DNA of 64,000 bases. It comes from Takashimella koratensis (lineage: Eukaryota > Basidiomycota > Tremellomycetes > Trichosporonales > Tetragoniomycetaceae). The notes under the pieces are model-generated. The model was not told the origin of the DNA. It ran no database searches and was given only the letters and a program-made list of their open reading frames with translations. Location of the stretch: contig BCKT01000008.1 in the NCBI GenBank assembly GCA_003116875.1, positions 62,001 to 126,000 on the forward strand, in the 5' to 3' direction. The position numbers and the translations under genes are program-made. The number at the start of each line of letters is the position of its first letter. The stretch's first letter is position 1. This document shows positions 1 through 11,721 of this stretch, piece by piece.

Positions 1-431
1 CGGCTCAGGTTCCGGGTGTCGTCGGGCAGGTTGGGGTGTTACCGACTGGTGCTGGAGTCGATCCGAGCTTGACCATCGGACATGGCGTGACAGTCGCTGG
101 AGATGGGTTCGCACCGATCGGCTCTGGAGACGGACTCGGTGCCGAGTCCAAGCTGGGCGCAGGGTCGGGCGGCGCGGGCGTCGAGGTTGGCGCAGGGACA
201 GGACTCAGCCTCAACGCCAACACTGGTATCTTCAACCAGCCTGGAATGTTAGATCCCACAACCGGGACAAGCGGGGAGACGACAGATCTCGGCTTTGTGG
301 ATTTCACACAAGGTGGGGTTTGGCCTACAACCATTCCACTCGATCTGGATAGCGATCTGTTGAATATCTTGCTCAATGGGGACTCGTGGTCGGTACCTTT
401 CCCAGAAGGTGACATGTTGTTTGATGCGTAA
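1..431 (+). CDS. 3' end of a gene, probable transcriptional activator tail (partial)
   Basis: The frame beginning at base 3 is open from the window edge to a TAA at 429-431, giving about 142 C-terminal residues. The first two thirds are Gly/Val/Ala-rich low complexity. The last 50 residues are acidic and hydrophobic (DLDSDLLNILL, then WSVPFPEGDMLFDA at the end). Tails of this kind are common at the C-terminus of fungal Zn2Cys6 and bZIP activators, and the bZIP protein at 53556-54587 ends similarly. No DNA-binding domain is inside the window, so the regulator call is an inference. Other acidic low-complexity proteins are possible. Confidence 0.5.
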   Translation, partial: AQVPGVVGQVGVLPTGAGVDPSLTIGHGVTVAGDGFAPIGSGDGLGAESKLGAGSGGAGVEVGAGTGLSLNANTGIFNQPGMLDPTTGTSGETTDLGFVDFTQGGVWPTTIPLDLDSDLLNILLNGDSWSVPFPEGDMLFDA

Positions 432-765
432 GAGACGAGGGGGAAGGGAGTGAACGGTACAAATGTATGTATTAACTGATTGTGAAATGAACAGTTTGTA
501 GCGGGCAAAGTATTCTCTCCGCGATGGATATGCGCGTCTCTGACCAAAGCCTGGTACCAGTGACATTGTGCAAAACATGCGGTGCATGGACAAGCGCTCG
601 ATGAGCAAGACTACAAGATTGGGATGTATGTGAAACAATGAAGATATAAGTTGGCTTCCAAAAGGGAGGCGACGTCTACAATTCTAACGCCGCCGATTTC
701 GTTACTACCTCGACCGATCACGCACACGGCGTCGAGACCGAGCGGTGATCCATGCCCTCGTCCAT
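432..765. other. gap between two converging genes
   Basis: This stretch separates the stop at 431 from the stop of the minus-strand dioxygenase at 766. It should hold the two 3' UTRs. I see no gene, repeat or conserved element in it. The short frames here have no family signature. Confidence 0.5.
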
Positions 766-1863
766 CTAGTACGCGAGCGCACCGACGAGCTTGAGGACCT
801 TGTCGGTCCTGGGAGGGGGAGCGCGCGGGACGCCCTTGTCGTACGGGCATGGCTGGCCGTCTCGGAGAACTGGCTCGTGGTCACGCGAGTAGATGGCGGC
901 GAAGGGAACGTGGGTGGTACCTCGGCTAGTCTCGAAGCACTCGACACGGGTCTTTCGGTCCTCCTCTGACAAGAGGGCGGCTGGGGCCATGCAGATGTAG
1001 GTGCAGATACGGTCACGCTCGCCCTTTGGTCGGACGTTGTAGTGCATCGTCCTCGAGTCCCAAAGGATGAGGTCGCCAGGTCCAGCGCAGACCTTGACCC
1101 ACTTGCAGCCTCGGTCAAAGAACCACTGCTGCTGCTCGTCGGTGAAGCCGTACCAGTCGAAGGGGCCCCAAGAGTTGTAAGACTCGCGACCGTGGATGTC
1201 GAAGAACTCCTCGACGAGCTTGGACGAGCCCTCGAGGACCATGAGACCGCCGTCGTCGGGACCGCACTCGTTAAGGTTCACAAGGCCCTGGCAGCAGTAG
1301 AATCCACGGCGGTGAAGGGACTGGTCCATGTGCTCCCATTTCCCGCCATCCTCGACGTCGGTACGCTTAGGGAGCATGATAGAACCACCGTCGAAAGAGG
1401 TGATGAGCTCGTCGGTGCCCCAGACTTTAGCAAAGGCGTCGATAATCCCGTCCTCGCATCGGAGGTCCCAGAGCTGTGAAGTGTTAGCGGGAGGCGGCAT
1501 GAAAAGTGGTTAAAGCCAAGGCGAGAGAGGCAATTGAAAGTCTCCACTTACATGCTTCTCGTGGCAGTAACCGTAACCGTGGAACATGCCACCCTTGACG
1601 TGAACCGGGAGGTGCTCGTTCTTCCAAGTGCTGATATCGTTACGGTCAAAGCCGAGAGGGAAGGACTCGAGCCATTTGAAGGATTCCTCACGGTATTCGA
1701 GAGCGCGGTCGAGTGGGACAGCACCCTTGACAACGTAGTAGCCCTTGGTGACGAGGTCGTCACGCCAGTCGCCGAAAGTAGCCTTGTCGAGGCGCGAGGC
1801 GTACTTGAATGGTGGGAGCTCGGGAGGAGGGGTCGTGCGAAGAACAGGGGCGGGGACGGGCAT
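766..1863 (-). CDS. phytanoyl-CoA dioxygenase (PhyH) family protein
   Basis: Predicted 339 residues in two exons (1552-1863 and 766-1473). The intron has a gtaag donor, a GCTAAC branch site and a cacag acceptor, and joins CHEKH to LWDLRC in phase. The family is Fe(II)/2-oxoglutarate-dependent oxygenase. The HxD iron ligands are visible as EHMDQ near residue 152, and the distal His lies in SRTMHYN, followed by RPKGERDR, where the Arg would bind 2-oxoglutarate. The fold core GDLILWDSRTMHYN is typical of PhyH-like proteins. Fungal members act on varied substrates, so the substrate cannot be read from the sequence. There is no obvious PTS1 signal, as it ends in GALAY. Confidence 0.88.
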
Positions 1864-2943
1864 GGTGCTGTGGTTGGGGTGGATAGGGTGAAGTGAGGGC
1901 GTAAAGTTTGCGGTGTGGGAGATTGAGATCGGTGTCGGTGCAAGTGGCGAAGAAGACCGGAACCGTAGGTGGATTGTGGGGAGGGATTGGACAAGAATGA
2001 GAGAGTATATGTAGTGTGACCAAGCAGAGGTCGCCGAGGTAAAGGCAGTAGAGACTGGGCCGAAAGCAAGGTCGACTTTTACCGGCTGTGGTGTGGGTAA
2101 GTGGGTGGGTACCGCGGAGAAAGGGTTGGGCCGAGGTTAGCTAGGGCCACGAGGCGAGGTCGGGCGGGGACGGACGAAGGAGTGGGTAGAGGGAAGGAGG
2201 CAGGCCAGGGGAAAGAGGGTAAAGAGGGTATGATGAAGGGGAGGGAGACAAAGTGACGAAGAGCTGGGCCGAGCTGACGGACAAGTCAATGCATCGCAGT
2301 GACTCTTGAGTTATTGGTATTATGCCTCTCGCCTCGCTGGTTGGCTGATCGTCGGTTCCAGGAAGGTCAAGTGGAGTAGCCCTGAGCGATGAACACGACC
2401 GACTTTTCGCTCGAGCCCCGGGGGAAAGTGGAGCGCAGAGGGGAAAAGTGCCACTTTCGTGCGCACACAGCCCAAGGTAGAGCGGGTACTTTGGGTGCGG
2501 CGACTGGGCAGCCAGGGAAATGAACCGGATGTAGCGGGGTATGGTCGTATGCACACGGGTAAGGGCGTCGGGGACGGGTCAACATAGCAGATGTGTAATC
2601 CGATCCACGGTCATGCATAGCTTCTGCTGCAAGGGAGGGGAGGGGAAAGGTCAGAGGATAGTCAACGCCGACGAGTCTTTTCGAGTCTGCTCAGGAGTAA
2701 ATCTCTCCATCCTCCTCTGGGAATGACGTGTAGACTCACCGTTGTTGGGGTGTGATAAGACCACGTGGCGGGTGTCGGTCCGTCGGCTCGTGGTTCCCGG
2801 GCTCCGAGAACCGGTTCATCTCATCCCCCGAGCACTCCGAAGGGGCGGCCGGCGATGGTCATATCTACCTGGTCGATATTGAGACTCATCTCGCACTCTT
2901 CAGTCTCTGAATACACACTCCTACCCTCCACCCGACCACGACC
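1864..2943. promoter_or_regulatory. divergent intergenic region of about 1.1 kb
   Basis: It lies between the starts of the PhyH-like gene and the amidohydrolase, so it should contain both promoters. Purine-rich tracts occupy 2150-2260. The frames here lack any recognisable family. I find no clear TATA box close to either start. Confidence 0.4.
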
Positions 2944-3876
2944 ATGGCCTGTGAGACCCCCGCGTCCTCTCTCAACCTCCCTCCTGGAAGCTGGGACACC
3001 CACTTCCACATCTTCCCCTCCGAGTACCCTCTCGGCCCTTCACCAGTCTTCGTACCCCCCAGGTTCCCCAACGCTGTCGCCGAATCCTTCCACTCTTCCC
3101 TTGGCGTCCAACGAACCGTTCTCGTTCACTCGTTTGCATTCGGAACCGACCAGTCTAGCATGTACGATTTTGTCGGTCTCGGTGCCCCGGGAACTCGTCG
3201 AGCGATCGGGATTGTCGCAGATGACGCGACCGACGAGGAGATCCGAGCGATGGACAAAGCGGGTGTCCGAGGTGTGCGCGGCGCACTAGGTGGGGCCGGA
3301 GGAGGCGCCGAATCCAAGTGTGAGGGATTGCGAGTACAGGCGGAGAAACTTGATAAAGCGGGTGTCAAATGGTGTATCTGTATTCAAGATCCCGATCCCG
3401 AATTTTGGCTTGTCGTCGCTGAAAAGCTCAAAACGTTCCCACCTTCTCAAACTATCATGATCGACCATATGACTTTCCTCTCCGGTCCTTGGTCTCGCCC
3501 TTCTCCACGGCTTGTCACTCCTCTCTCCGTGACTCCCGATATCGCGGCAATCATCTCTCTCTTGCAAACGCCCTCGCACTCGGTTTACTTCAAGTTGTCC
3601 GCACCGTACCGACTCACCTCGGAGATGGACACCCTCGAGCCACTGGTGAAAGAGCTCGCCAAGGCTGCGGAGGATAGGCTGGTGTGGGGGTCCGACTGGC
3701 CGCATACCCCGCTCACGGCGGATGTGAAGAAGATGAAGGACGAAGGGAGAGGTGGGGATATGATTGAGTTGAGGCAAGAGGACGATGCGGGTTGGTTGAG
3801 TAGGTTGAAGGAGTGGACGGGGGAAAAAGTGTTCAAGAAGATCATGGTGGATAACCCGACCAAGCTGTATGGTTAG
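2944..3876 (+). CDS. amidohydrolase family 2 protein (LigI/PDC-hydrolase-like)
   Basis: One 310-residue exon without introns, starting at ATG 2944 and ending at TAG 3874-3876. The metal-binding N-terminal motif WDTHFHIF, a central MIDHM and the C-terminal VWGSDWPHT, with its catalytic Asp, are the signature of the metal-dependent amidohydrolase_2 family. The overall order resembles 2-pyrone-4,6-dicarboxylate hydrolase-like proteins. In bacteria these open lactone rings of aromatic breakdown products. Fungal members have mostly unknown substrates. The neighbouring PhyH-like oxygenase is divergent, which may or may not mean a shared pathway. Confidence 0.85.
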   Translation: MACETPASSLNLPPGSWDTHFHIFPSEYPLGPSPVFVPPRFPNAVAESFHSSLGVQRTVLVHSFAFGTDQSSMYDFVGLGAPGTRRAIGIVADDATDEEIRAMDKAGVRGVRGALGGAGGGAESKCEGLRVQAEKLDKAGVKWCICIQDPDPEFWLVVAEKLKTFPPSQTIMIDHMTFLSGPWSRPSPRLVTPLSVTPDIAAIISLLQTPSHSVYFKLSAPYRLTSEMDTLEPLVKELAKAAEDRLVWGSDWPHTPLTADVKKMKDEGRGGDMIELRQEDDAGWLSRLKEWTGEKVFKKIMVDNPTKLYG

Positions 3877-4080
3877 TCCAAGGGTAGTAGTTAAGCAGAA
3901 ATGCATCGGTACATCTGTGGACGTGAGGGATCGCTCAGGCGTCAGGTCAGATCGTGTTCCTAACGCATGGTCTCGTTTCACTGATGCTGCGTATGATTGT
4001 ACTGTACATCGTGCTTGTTCTTCTTCCTCTTCTGATCCAAGTGAACCGTTGATTCACTGCCCATTGCCACCTATGACACC

Positions 4081-5345
4081 TCACGACACGTTCCTGTCCT
4101 TCCAAGCCTCAAAGTTACCCTTCTCGCTATTATCAACAGTGTCAGCGCTCATCTGGGACTGCCCACCATCCATGGGATACATCGCATCCCATCGTAACGC
4201 TCTAAACACTCACCCCATCTCGGGCTGCGGCTGAGGGTTCTTCTTCGGCAAAGTCCCCTCTTTCGCTTGCTTGCTCAGGACCGGGTGCGGCGGGTCAGTT
4301 GCGGTACTGCTGAACCCAGCCTTGGAGGAGGGAGTACCTCCAGGTGCGGAGGGGAGCGGGTCGTAGTCGGATTCAAGGGTAGACGGGAGGCCTTCAGGCG
4401 GAGCGGCCTGTATGATATCAGTACGCTTCTACAGACCGATGACGTTTGATGTCCCAAGGCGGGCAAAGAAACCAGGCAGGGAGGTGTGAAGACAATGTAT
4501 AATAAAATGGAAAACACTCACGTATCCACTCTTGGTCGGCTCCGTGTCGATGGCAGAAGCATACTTCACCCCCTTGCCATGACTAGGCAGATGCGGATCC
4601 TCACCTGCGTTTCCTTTCCCCACATCGGGTCGAGCAGCGGGACCGCCGTCTTTATGAGCGAGGTGATCGTTTTGGTCCCCTGGGGTCGGGGCGACAGGTT
4701 TACGCGGGCTGCTCAGTATGCGCGCCGAAGTGTGAAGGGATCGTTTGGCGGTCTGCAAGTGGGATGGGACGAGGATGACATGCAAAGTCCAGAAGAAGGG
4801 CAGATGGGTGAGATTGAGACGAAAGTGAGGCGTTAGCAAGGGTCTACGTTTGGAGATCTTTGGGGAGATGCTATCAGATATGCACCACTCGAAACGCAGA
4901 CATCGCCAGACCTGTACACTCAACTTACCTTGGGGTCACTCCCCCTCTCACTCGAGACAGCCTCAACGACCCTCCCTAGTACACCTTTCGGTTGCGTCTC
5001 TTCCTTCCCTCCCATCTGATTAGCTCCTCCTCTCTGTCCTCCAACCTGATCCTTCATACTCCCTTGCGCATCCGCCCCGTGCCCTCCTTTCCCTGCACCA
5101 GCCGCATGTCCCGTCTTGCCTCTTTTGGCAGCGTCAAATCCCGGTCCGTTGTCGCTCTCCGAGGCGTCGAGACCACGGGAGACGGAAGATGATTGAGGGT
5201 CACGAGCTGGGTGGAGCGGCGACTTGGACTTGGTCGTCGCGTGCGGCTCGCCGAAAATGGGTGCGGAGAGAGTAAACGCGCGAGTACTCGCTACTGGGCC
5301 AGGGGCGAGGTGAGATCGGACGAGTCTGAGGGGGATACGGATCAT
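4081..5345 (-). CDS. mitochondrial-type hypothetical protein
   Basis: I could not assign a family. Four exons (4929-5345, 4522-4752, 4214-4407, 4081-4126) splice in phase to 295 residues. The N-terminus MIRIPLRLVRSHLAPG with TRAFTLSAP is Arg-rich and amphipathic with no acidic residue, as in mitochondrial presequences. Exon 2 begins with a second presequence-like stretch, KRSLHTSARILSSPRK. The rest is hydrophilic and Gly/Pro-rich, with probable disorder, and ends EKGNFEAWKDRNVS. Intron 3 carries GCTGAC and an aatag acceptor, which supports the last small exon. No membrane segment is seen. The internal second presequence could mean a fused gene or an alternative start. Confidence 0.6.
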
Positions 5346-5839
5346 AATTGACTTGTTGACTTTGGATTGGTTGTGGTTATGGTGAATGGTCTAAGTGTGA
5401 AGAGGGCGCCAAGGATAGTCAGGCGCGGTTGATGTTATAACACCCTCTTGCATCGTTCCCTATTCTGCAGCCAGATCCAGGCATGCTCCAATCCATAGAT
5501 CGCGATTGAATCGTGGACGCTTGTGAATAGTCTCTGGTCCGGTATGATGTCTTTGCTGAATACGTCATGTTCACGTGAACCTTTTCACCCTAGCCACAAA
5601 TCGATCCGCCACACCGGGTAAGACACAACCCAGCCAAAGTCCATTGGACGAGTCACTCTTGGGCTACTCCGACTGCATGTAACCAATATGTACAACGCAG
5701 ATCACCCCTGGGAGTATGAAACAAGGCAGTCTCGCCTGATACCTAATGCTTGATGCCGACTGGTCACTGTTCTGCTCACCTGCACCACTCCACGGCGCTC
5801 CTACTCTATCTCGGCTCTCCACGTCTCTGCTCTACCGCG
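5346..5839. other. intergenic region upstream of the mitochondrial-type gene
   Basis: It holds the promoter of the minus-strand gene starting at 5345 and the 3' flank of RPN8. I see no gene and no obvious repeat. A TCACGTGA-type E-box core occurs near 5570-5577 (ttcacgtgaa). Confidence 0.4.
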
Positions 5840-7331
5840 CTATTTCTCCTTCTTCTCATCCTTGGCCTTTTCCTTGCCCTCTTTACCCTCCTTCGACCCG
5901 TCCTTGCTCTCTGCCGCCTTCTTCTTGTCGTTCTCCTTCTCCTCGGCGGTCTTCGAGTCCTCAATCTCCTGCTGCACGTTGGCGATCCGGTTATCAACTG
6001 GCGCGTGATCAGTGATTGCCACTATTGCTAGAGCTGAGCTGACTTACTGAGGTTGTGCAGCGCGAGGACGGTACGGATAATGAGACCCAGATAAACCATG
6101 ACGTTTTGGTCATTCACTTGAACTCTGAATGCCCTGCCGAGCTCGATATCTCCTCCGAGTTGAGGGAGTAGCCCGATGATCTCCTGGACCTGGTGCAGGA
6201 CCTGGTGATTGACAGTGATGGTCCCTTGCTTGACATATCCCAGATACTCGTTGATATCGTTCAGCCGTGCGTGGAGGCCGCGCAACGAATCGAGCTGGGA
6301 CGAAACGCGGTTCGAGAGGGACTGGGTGGTGAGAAGGGATGAAGAGGCAGCCGCAGAGGATGATGAGATGTCGCGAAGGAGGTGCTCGACACCAATTTCC
6401 TCTGCTTCCTCTGCTTCGATCGATGTGGGAACGTGAGTGAACGTCCGTTGCGTCGCGGACCCATCCTGTGGTCGTCAGTGATGTAAAAGGCAGGGTAACA
6501 CATGTTGCAGTCCAAACCTACATCGCGAATCTCCTCCACGGCAAAGTAGGCGTCGGTGGGGATGCCAGTCTCCCCGCGTCCACCGTGCGCACGGACATCA
6601 ACAATCACCATGACTGGTCGCGGGCAGAAACGCTTGAACAGCTCGGTGATCTCCAAGTCGGACGACCGGAGTCGGGGACCTGTGTGGTAAAAACCGATTG
6701 GCCGTTCTTTGGCTAGAGTGCGACAGCAGAGTCAGCAAGGATAAAGACACATGACTACGGTCTCTTAGAAGTAGTAAACGTCATGAGGTCCCACTCACCG
6801 TTGACTTTCCGGAACATGCGCCACATCTCTTCGACATAGTCGAGGTCGAGGAAAAAGGTTCTTGGATCCCGGTCGTCCTCCTCGAACGGAACGGCGAAGC
6901 TGGAAGGGAATCGGCGAGGGCGGGGCCGGGGAAGCAGTGAAGTAGATTATCGCATTAGTATTGTGTAACATCCAAATTACATCTTGAACTGCGGTAAAGA
7001 TCAAACCTCGACTCACGAGTTGGCAACGTTGATTGACGTCCCATTGTCTTGACCCAACAAGACGCCTAGTACCCGTTTCTTGTTCGAGATCGGGACTCGC
7101 GAGGCATGGTCGACGACAGAGAGAAGAACGAGAGGGTGGATGACGCTAGTCGAGGGTAAGTAAAAGGTGTGCAATAGGGATACGGAGATGCAGGATGGGT
7201 CGAGACTCACACATTCGTTGCTGAGAGCTCGGTGACCTAGAGGTTGTGAGCTCGATCTTCCAGTCATAGGATTCCTGAGCTCGCCCAGGTGACCCATCCC
7301 AACCTACCTGTGCTGTTGTGAGACCTCCCAT
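5840..7331 (-). CDS. RPN8: 26S proteasome regulatory subunit RPN8 (PSMD7)
   Basis: Seven exons (7308-7331, 7211-7236, 7017-7145, 6799-6899, 6522-6712, 6048-6465, 5840-5997) splice to 348 residues. The MPN domain shows [14 protein letters not shown] at the N-terminus, [21 protein letters not shown] and GFYHTGPRL. The second His of the JAMM metal site (HxHP in RPN11) is replaced, giving HTGP, so this is the inactive MPN subunit, as expected for RPN8. The C-terminal half has [18 protein letters not shown] and [19 protein letters not shown], which bind RPN11 and the lid. The tail is a Lys/Glu-rich run ending DEKKEK. The first two coding exons are only 24 and 26 nt. It is divergent from CMR1. Confidence 0.96.
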
Positions 7332-7692
7332 GACTGCTGGACAGAGCTGGCGATGGATCAGACGATGGAAGAGGTGGAATGAAGCTGGATAAGAGGTAGA
7401 TGTGGATGTGTGTGTGTGTGTGTATGTGTGTGTGTGTGTGTGTGTCGGTGAATGTGTGTCTTTGAGGATGAGCGCGCGTCAGCGTTGAGAGAGGTCTGGG
7501 AGGTCACGTGGTATTCACGTGACGTCGTTGACGGCGTTGTACGAGTGTGGCAACGGTGAATTATTAAGCACCGTCCCTGTCTCTCATGCTCTTTTACCTC
7601 CTGCAGTCCCCCGATCGGGTCATGTCCGATCAACGCCAAAAAAGTCGCGTCGATCTCGTTGTGGTTCTCCCTCTACACCTAATCAGACCGCC
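7332..7692. promoter_or_regulatory. shared promoter of RPN8 and CMR1
   Basis: A 361-bp divergent promoter. It contains a TG microsatellite (7409-7445) and, at 7505-7526, two CACGTG E-boxes 11 bp apart with a TGACGTC (CRE/ATF-type) site overlapping the second. In fungi CACGTG is bound by bHLH factors and TGACGTC by bZIP factors. Proteasome and DNA-repair genes are often co-regulated under stress, so the placement is plausible. I see no proteasome PACE element. Confidence 0.6.
7409..7445. repeat. (TG)n microsatellite
   Basis: A run of about 18 TG dinucleotides interrupted once by TATG, followed by a few more TG units near 7452-7459. It lies 80 bp upstream of the RPN8 start, in the shared promoter. 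It is likely length-variable between strains. Confidence 0.9.
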
Positions 7693-9945
7693 ATGGACGA
7701 CGAAGACAACGAGTAGTGAGTACATCTCATACCCCCAGGCAGTTTGGACTCCTGCAGATACTAATCCCGGTGCCCCTCCCCTAGCGAGCTCGAGCGACAA
7801 CGGATCATCGAGGAGAACAAGCGGCTCCTCGGCGACCTTGGTCTCAGCGCCCACGGTTCATCCCGCGTCGTCTTCCCTCACAAAGAGACCAAACCTTCCT
7901 CTTCCTCACTGAAACGGCGCGAGAAGCCCGCCAAGATCGAGGCTGAGGGACCTCGCCGCCGTTCCGGTCGGCTGGCTGGGATCGAAGCCACAGCAGAAGT
8001 CGTCGCTGCCAAGATCGAGGAGGAGGAGAAAGAGCGAGAGGCGCTGAGAGTGATCAGTAGGAAGACGAGGGATCAGGTGATGAAAGTGAACAAGATGGTA
8101 GAGGAGACGGATGAGAAGCTTATCCCGCATCTGGTAAGTGACTCCCTCGGTTACTGTGGTCATAACCAGCTAACCCTGGTGAAGGAAAAATACCTCGCGG
8201 GGGTGGCTGAAACACCTACGTCCCGACGATATCCAGAGACATCAGGGAGCGCTGCCGATGCGTATGCGGACTCGGACACGGTACCTGCCGAGGTTCAGCG
8301 ACTCAAGGGAGCGTTCAAGGATATGGTACTTGCCGCAAACGCAAAGGTGACGTCGGAACGAGTGTTCAGTATGGTCGTGCATCCGGAGAAAACCAAGACG
8401 CTCGTTTTTGTTGGCGACAAGAATGGTCAGCTGGGAATGTAAGTGAGACCTTGGGCGTGAACGTGGATGTGGCGATCGAGGCACTGGGTATCTCGAAGGC
8501 GGTCCAAAGGTTGCGGTGGAGAGGGAGACGAATGCTGACTCATCAGATGGGATGCGCTGGGTGCTGCTCCTGAGAAAGGAGACGACGAGGAGGAGCAAGA
8601 AGAGGATGATGGGGAAGGAAGAACGTGGCGGATTCAAGCGCATTCGCGTAACAGCATCACTTGTATGAAAGTTGACCCAGTCAACGGATCCAGCGTGAGT
8701 CATTGCCCATTGGAAAAGGCCGGGTTCGCTGACGTTGTGTCAGTTGTACACCTCATCGTACGACTGCTCGCTACGTAAATTGGACTTTGCGACACTCAAA
8801 TCATCCGAGCTCTTTGCGTTCAACGACGACGATACATTGATTACGCATTTCGACTTGACCCCGAGTGGACAAGACGCGTGGATCGCAGATCGGAATGGGG
8901 GGATCAGTCATGTGGATTTCAGAGAAGGAGGGGAGAGGAGGAGGTGGATTGTTCAGGATGAAGGAAGGGCAGCCAAGTTGGGTGGGATCAGTGTGAATCG
9001 TGAGTCCGGGGTTATGATCGTCGCAGTGTCAGAGGTGGGAAGGAAAAAAGCAAAACATGTTTGAGAGTATAACGCTGATTCGGGAAAAGCTTTAATGCCT
9101 CATCTTATCTGTACTGCGGGGAACGACCAACACGTTCGAATCTGGGACGTCCGACACCTCTCCAAGCTTGACCCTGAAGCTGCTGATGCGCTGGAACCGC
9201 CTGAATCCAAGCTTGATCCCGATTCAGACGGAGCGCGACTGGAGACTCATCCGACCTCGAGCGTCCCTTACGCTTCTGTCCAAGCACATCTTGCGAGTCC
9301 CAAGGGGAAGGGACTGATGCGTGCAGCGTATCAGCATGGGAAGAGCTGTTCTGCGGCGTACTGGGATCCCTGGGGCAGGAGGATCGTCACCACGAGCTAC
9401 GACGACAAGTTGCGAGGTAGGTGTGATACTCTTGCCTAGGCCAAAATGCTGACAGAGTGACTCCACAGTGTGGACGCTCAAACCACAATCGATGCTACTT
9501 GACTCTCCACTCGCTTCATCGCACTTCCAACCGAGCCGTGTGATCCCACACAACTGTCAAACCGGGCGTTGGCTCACCATCCTCCGCGCTCAATGGTCTC
9601 TCAACATGGACTATATGCCGCATTTCACAGTGGGGAACATGAAACGATCACTTGATGTTGTCGCGGCTAGTGGGGATAAGATTGTCTCTCTCTGGGCGGA
9701 TCCGTGAGTTTTCCTGGCCGTCGACGGGGTCGATGAGAACGTGCAGGCGAGAGGTGCAGATTGTTGCGATCGTGTGTGATTGAGTCGTGGGGAGGAGGAG
9801 AGTTGTTCAGGCGCAAGCTGACGATATCAGAGTTACCGCAGTCCCGGCAGTGACGACTTCGCACCCGAACCGCGTTGATCATGTGCTTGGTGGGAATACT
9901 TCGGGTCGGGTCCAACTCTGGACATCGGGCGAGCAGTTTTCGTAA
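7693..9945 (+). CDS. CMR1: WD40-repeat DNA damage-binding protein CMR1 (WDR76 family)
   Basis: Eight exons (7693-7715, 7785-8133, 8185-8438, 8547-8694, 8744-8999, 9090-9416, 9469-9703, 9831-9945) splice to 568 residues. The N-terminus ELERQRIIEENKRLLGDLGL matches the family's leading helix. A basic stretch with RRRSGRLAG follows, then a seven-blade WD40 propeller (FVGDKNGQLGIWD, LYTSSYDCSLRKLDF, CTAGNDQHVRIWDVR, VTTSYDDKLRVWTL, GNTSGRVQLWT). CMR1/WDR76 binds damaged chromatin and accumulates in intranuclear quality-control sites. An alternative acceptor at about 8169 would add five residues at exon 3. It is divergent from RPN8. Confidence 0.93.
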
Positions 9946-10164
9946 ACACTCTCTTTTGTCGACCTTATCTACACTGCTTCTTTTCTCTTGTTCCATCGCC
10001 CTCACCGTCCCCCTCACCGTCCCCGATTGATGTCCTCTTGGACTACCCGTTGTCGTACCATCTTGGGCCGTTGTGCTGTGCATGGCTACAATCTATCGAT
10101 ACAGATTCTACATAGTCTACTTCCGCATGTGACTTGTGAACTCCGACCCTCAACCTCTCATCAT

Positions 10165-11721
10165 TTACAACTCCCTAAACACCTTGTCCACGGTATCCCA
10201 CCTCAACCTGGGTAATGAGAACCTCATCCAGACCGCTTCGTTGTCTCGCCGCACTGCCATTCCTACAGGCCGGGCTGTCGGTCCTTCTGGCTGATTACAG
10301 ATATCCACCCAAACCACATCCGCCTTTCCCTCTCTCCCTTCCTCGCCCTTCCCGTTTCCATTCCCTACCAGCGCCGCTGAGAAATCAGGGACCCCGCTAC
10401 CTAATCCCATCTTGAGCCAGTTACTCAGCGTGACTCTCGCGCTTCCGGGCGGGACATGTGACGCCACCATATCGTGCTTTGGTGTCGCAAACCAGCTCCG
10501 GGTCTTAGCGGCCAAGGTGCACCGAATATGATCCTCGCTCGCAGTGGAGATTGAGCGTCGGATGTCCAGCGCGAGAGAGGGCAGAGGCGTGGTGGATAGG
10601 GAAGAAATGGAGGGGAAGAGGAGAGTGACGGTGTGGAGTGCGTTGTGGAGGTAGACTTGGTGGACGAGCTCAGGAAGTTTACCGCGGATATCGACGGGGA
10701 TGGTGATTGCGATAGGCGTGGAACTGGATACCGATTCGTCTTCGTTCCCTTGGAATATAGCCTATAAGGATCAGAGAGAGCTGATAAGATGCGCAACACG
10801 TCGACTTACCAGAATCCACCAGGCGAGGAGGACGTCACCCTCTGACACCCAGTCGTCGTCGGATACCTGGGCAAGCTCGTCTATCGTCTCTTTCTTCAAC
10901 CGCTGCAGCAGCGATAACGGTATGCTTACCCAACGCCAATCCCACTCTTCCTTTGGGGCCATGATAACCTGTTGTCCTCCTAGTTGCGGATACCACAACC
11001 CCGTCGGCAACTCTTCCTCCTCCTTTTGACCTTGCCCACTCTCTTCCTCCCCTTCTCCTGGCATTGAGACCGGCTTGATTCCCTCAAGCAATAGCGTATC
11101 CTCAATTGCTCTTCCCACTTCTAACCCGGCTACCACCTCTCCCCAAGCTTTGAGTATCTCTCTCACTCCACCTGCGTCGCAAAAGAGGTGCGGTGCCGTG
11201 AACCCAATCGCTGTCGCGTCGGTATATGCCGTGAGCTGAATATGGACGATCGGTTGGGCCGAGTCGATGTAGGCTTGTGGTGAGGTGAGAAGGAGAGAAG
11301 AATGAGGTTGGAAGATGTGGGAAGGAGGGGAAGGATGGATGATTGGGCGTGAGGAAGAACAGGGTATGGGGCAGTCGGTAGTTAGAGGGTAAGAGTGGGT
11401 TAAGGTCTCGTAGCTGAACCCATTGTGATCTGGTGGTAAAGGCGCATATGCAATCTCTCCCTGCGCCCAAGATCAATACAGATACAAACTCTAAGACGAT
11501 GGTACGTCGATGAGAGATCTGATCATGGTACCCAAACTTACCTCGTCGTCTCTGACCAAGATGGACGCAAGCACCGGCCACCGCTGAACCAAAGTTTGAA
11601 AAGCGTCAACTAGTTTCGCGAGGTCAAGTAATTCATCCACGACCAGACCGTAAGTCATGATATGTGTGATAGGAACGTCATGGCTTGAGACCCGGCGAGT
11701 GGGCTGGGAAGGATGGGTCAT
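10165..11721 (-). CDS. BAHD-like acyltransferase (HXXXD transferase family)
   Basis: Three exons (11542-11721, 10810-11460, 10165-10761) give 475 residues. The catalytic HxxxD motif is present as APHLFCDAGG near residue 148, and the flanking pattern (QLTAYTDATAIGFTAPH) fits the transferase family PF02458. The C-terminal DFGWG structural motif of plant BAHD enzymes is not obvious; the equivalent region reads VVWVDICNQPEGP. Fungal relatives acylate secondary metabolites or amines using acyl-CoA. No signal peptide or membrane segment is seen. It is convergent with CMR1, with only about 220 bp between stops. The substrate is unknown. Confidence 0.72.
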
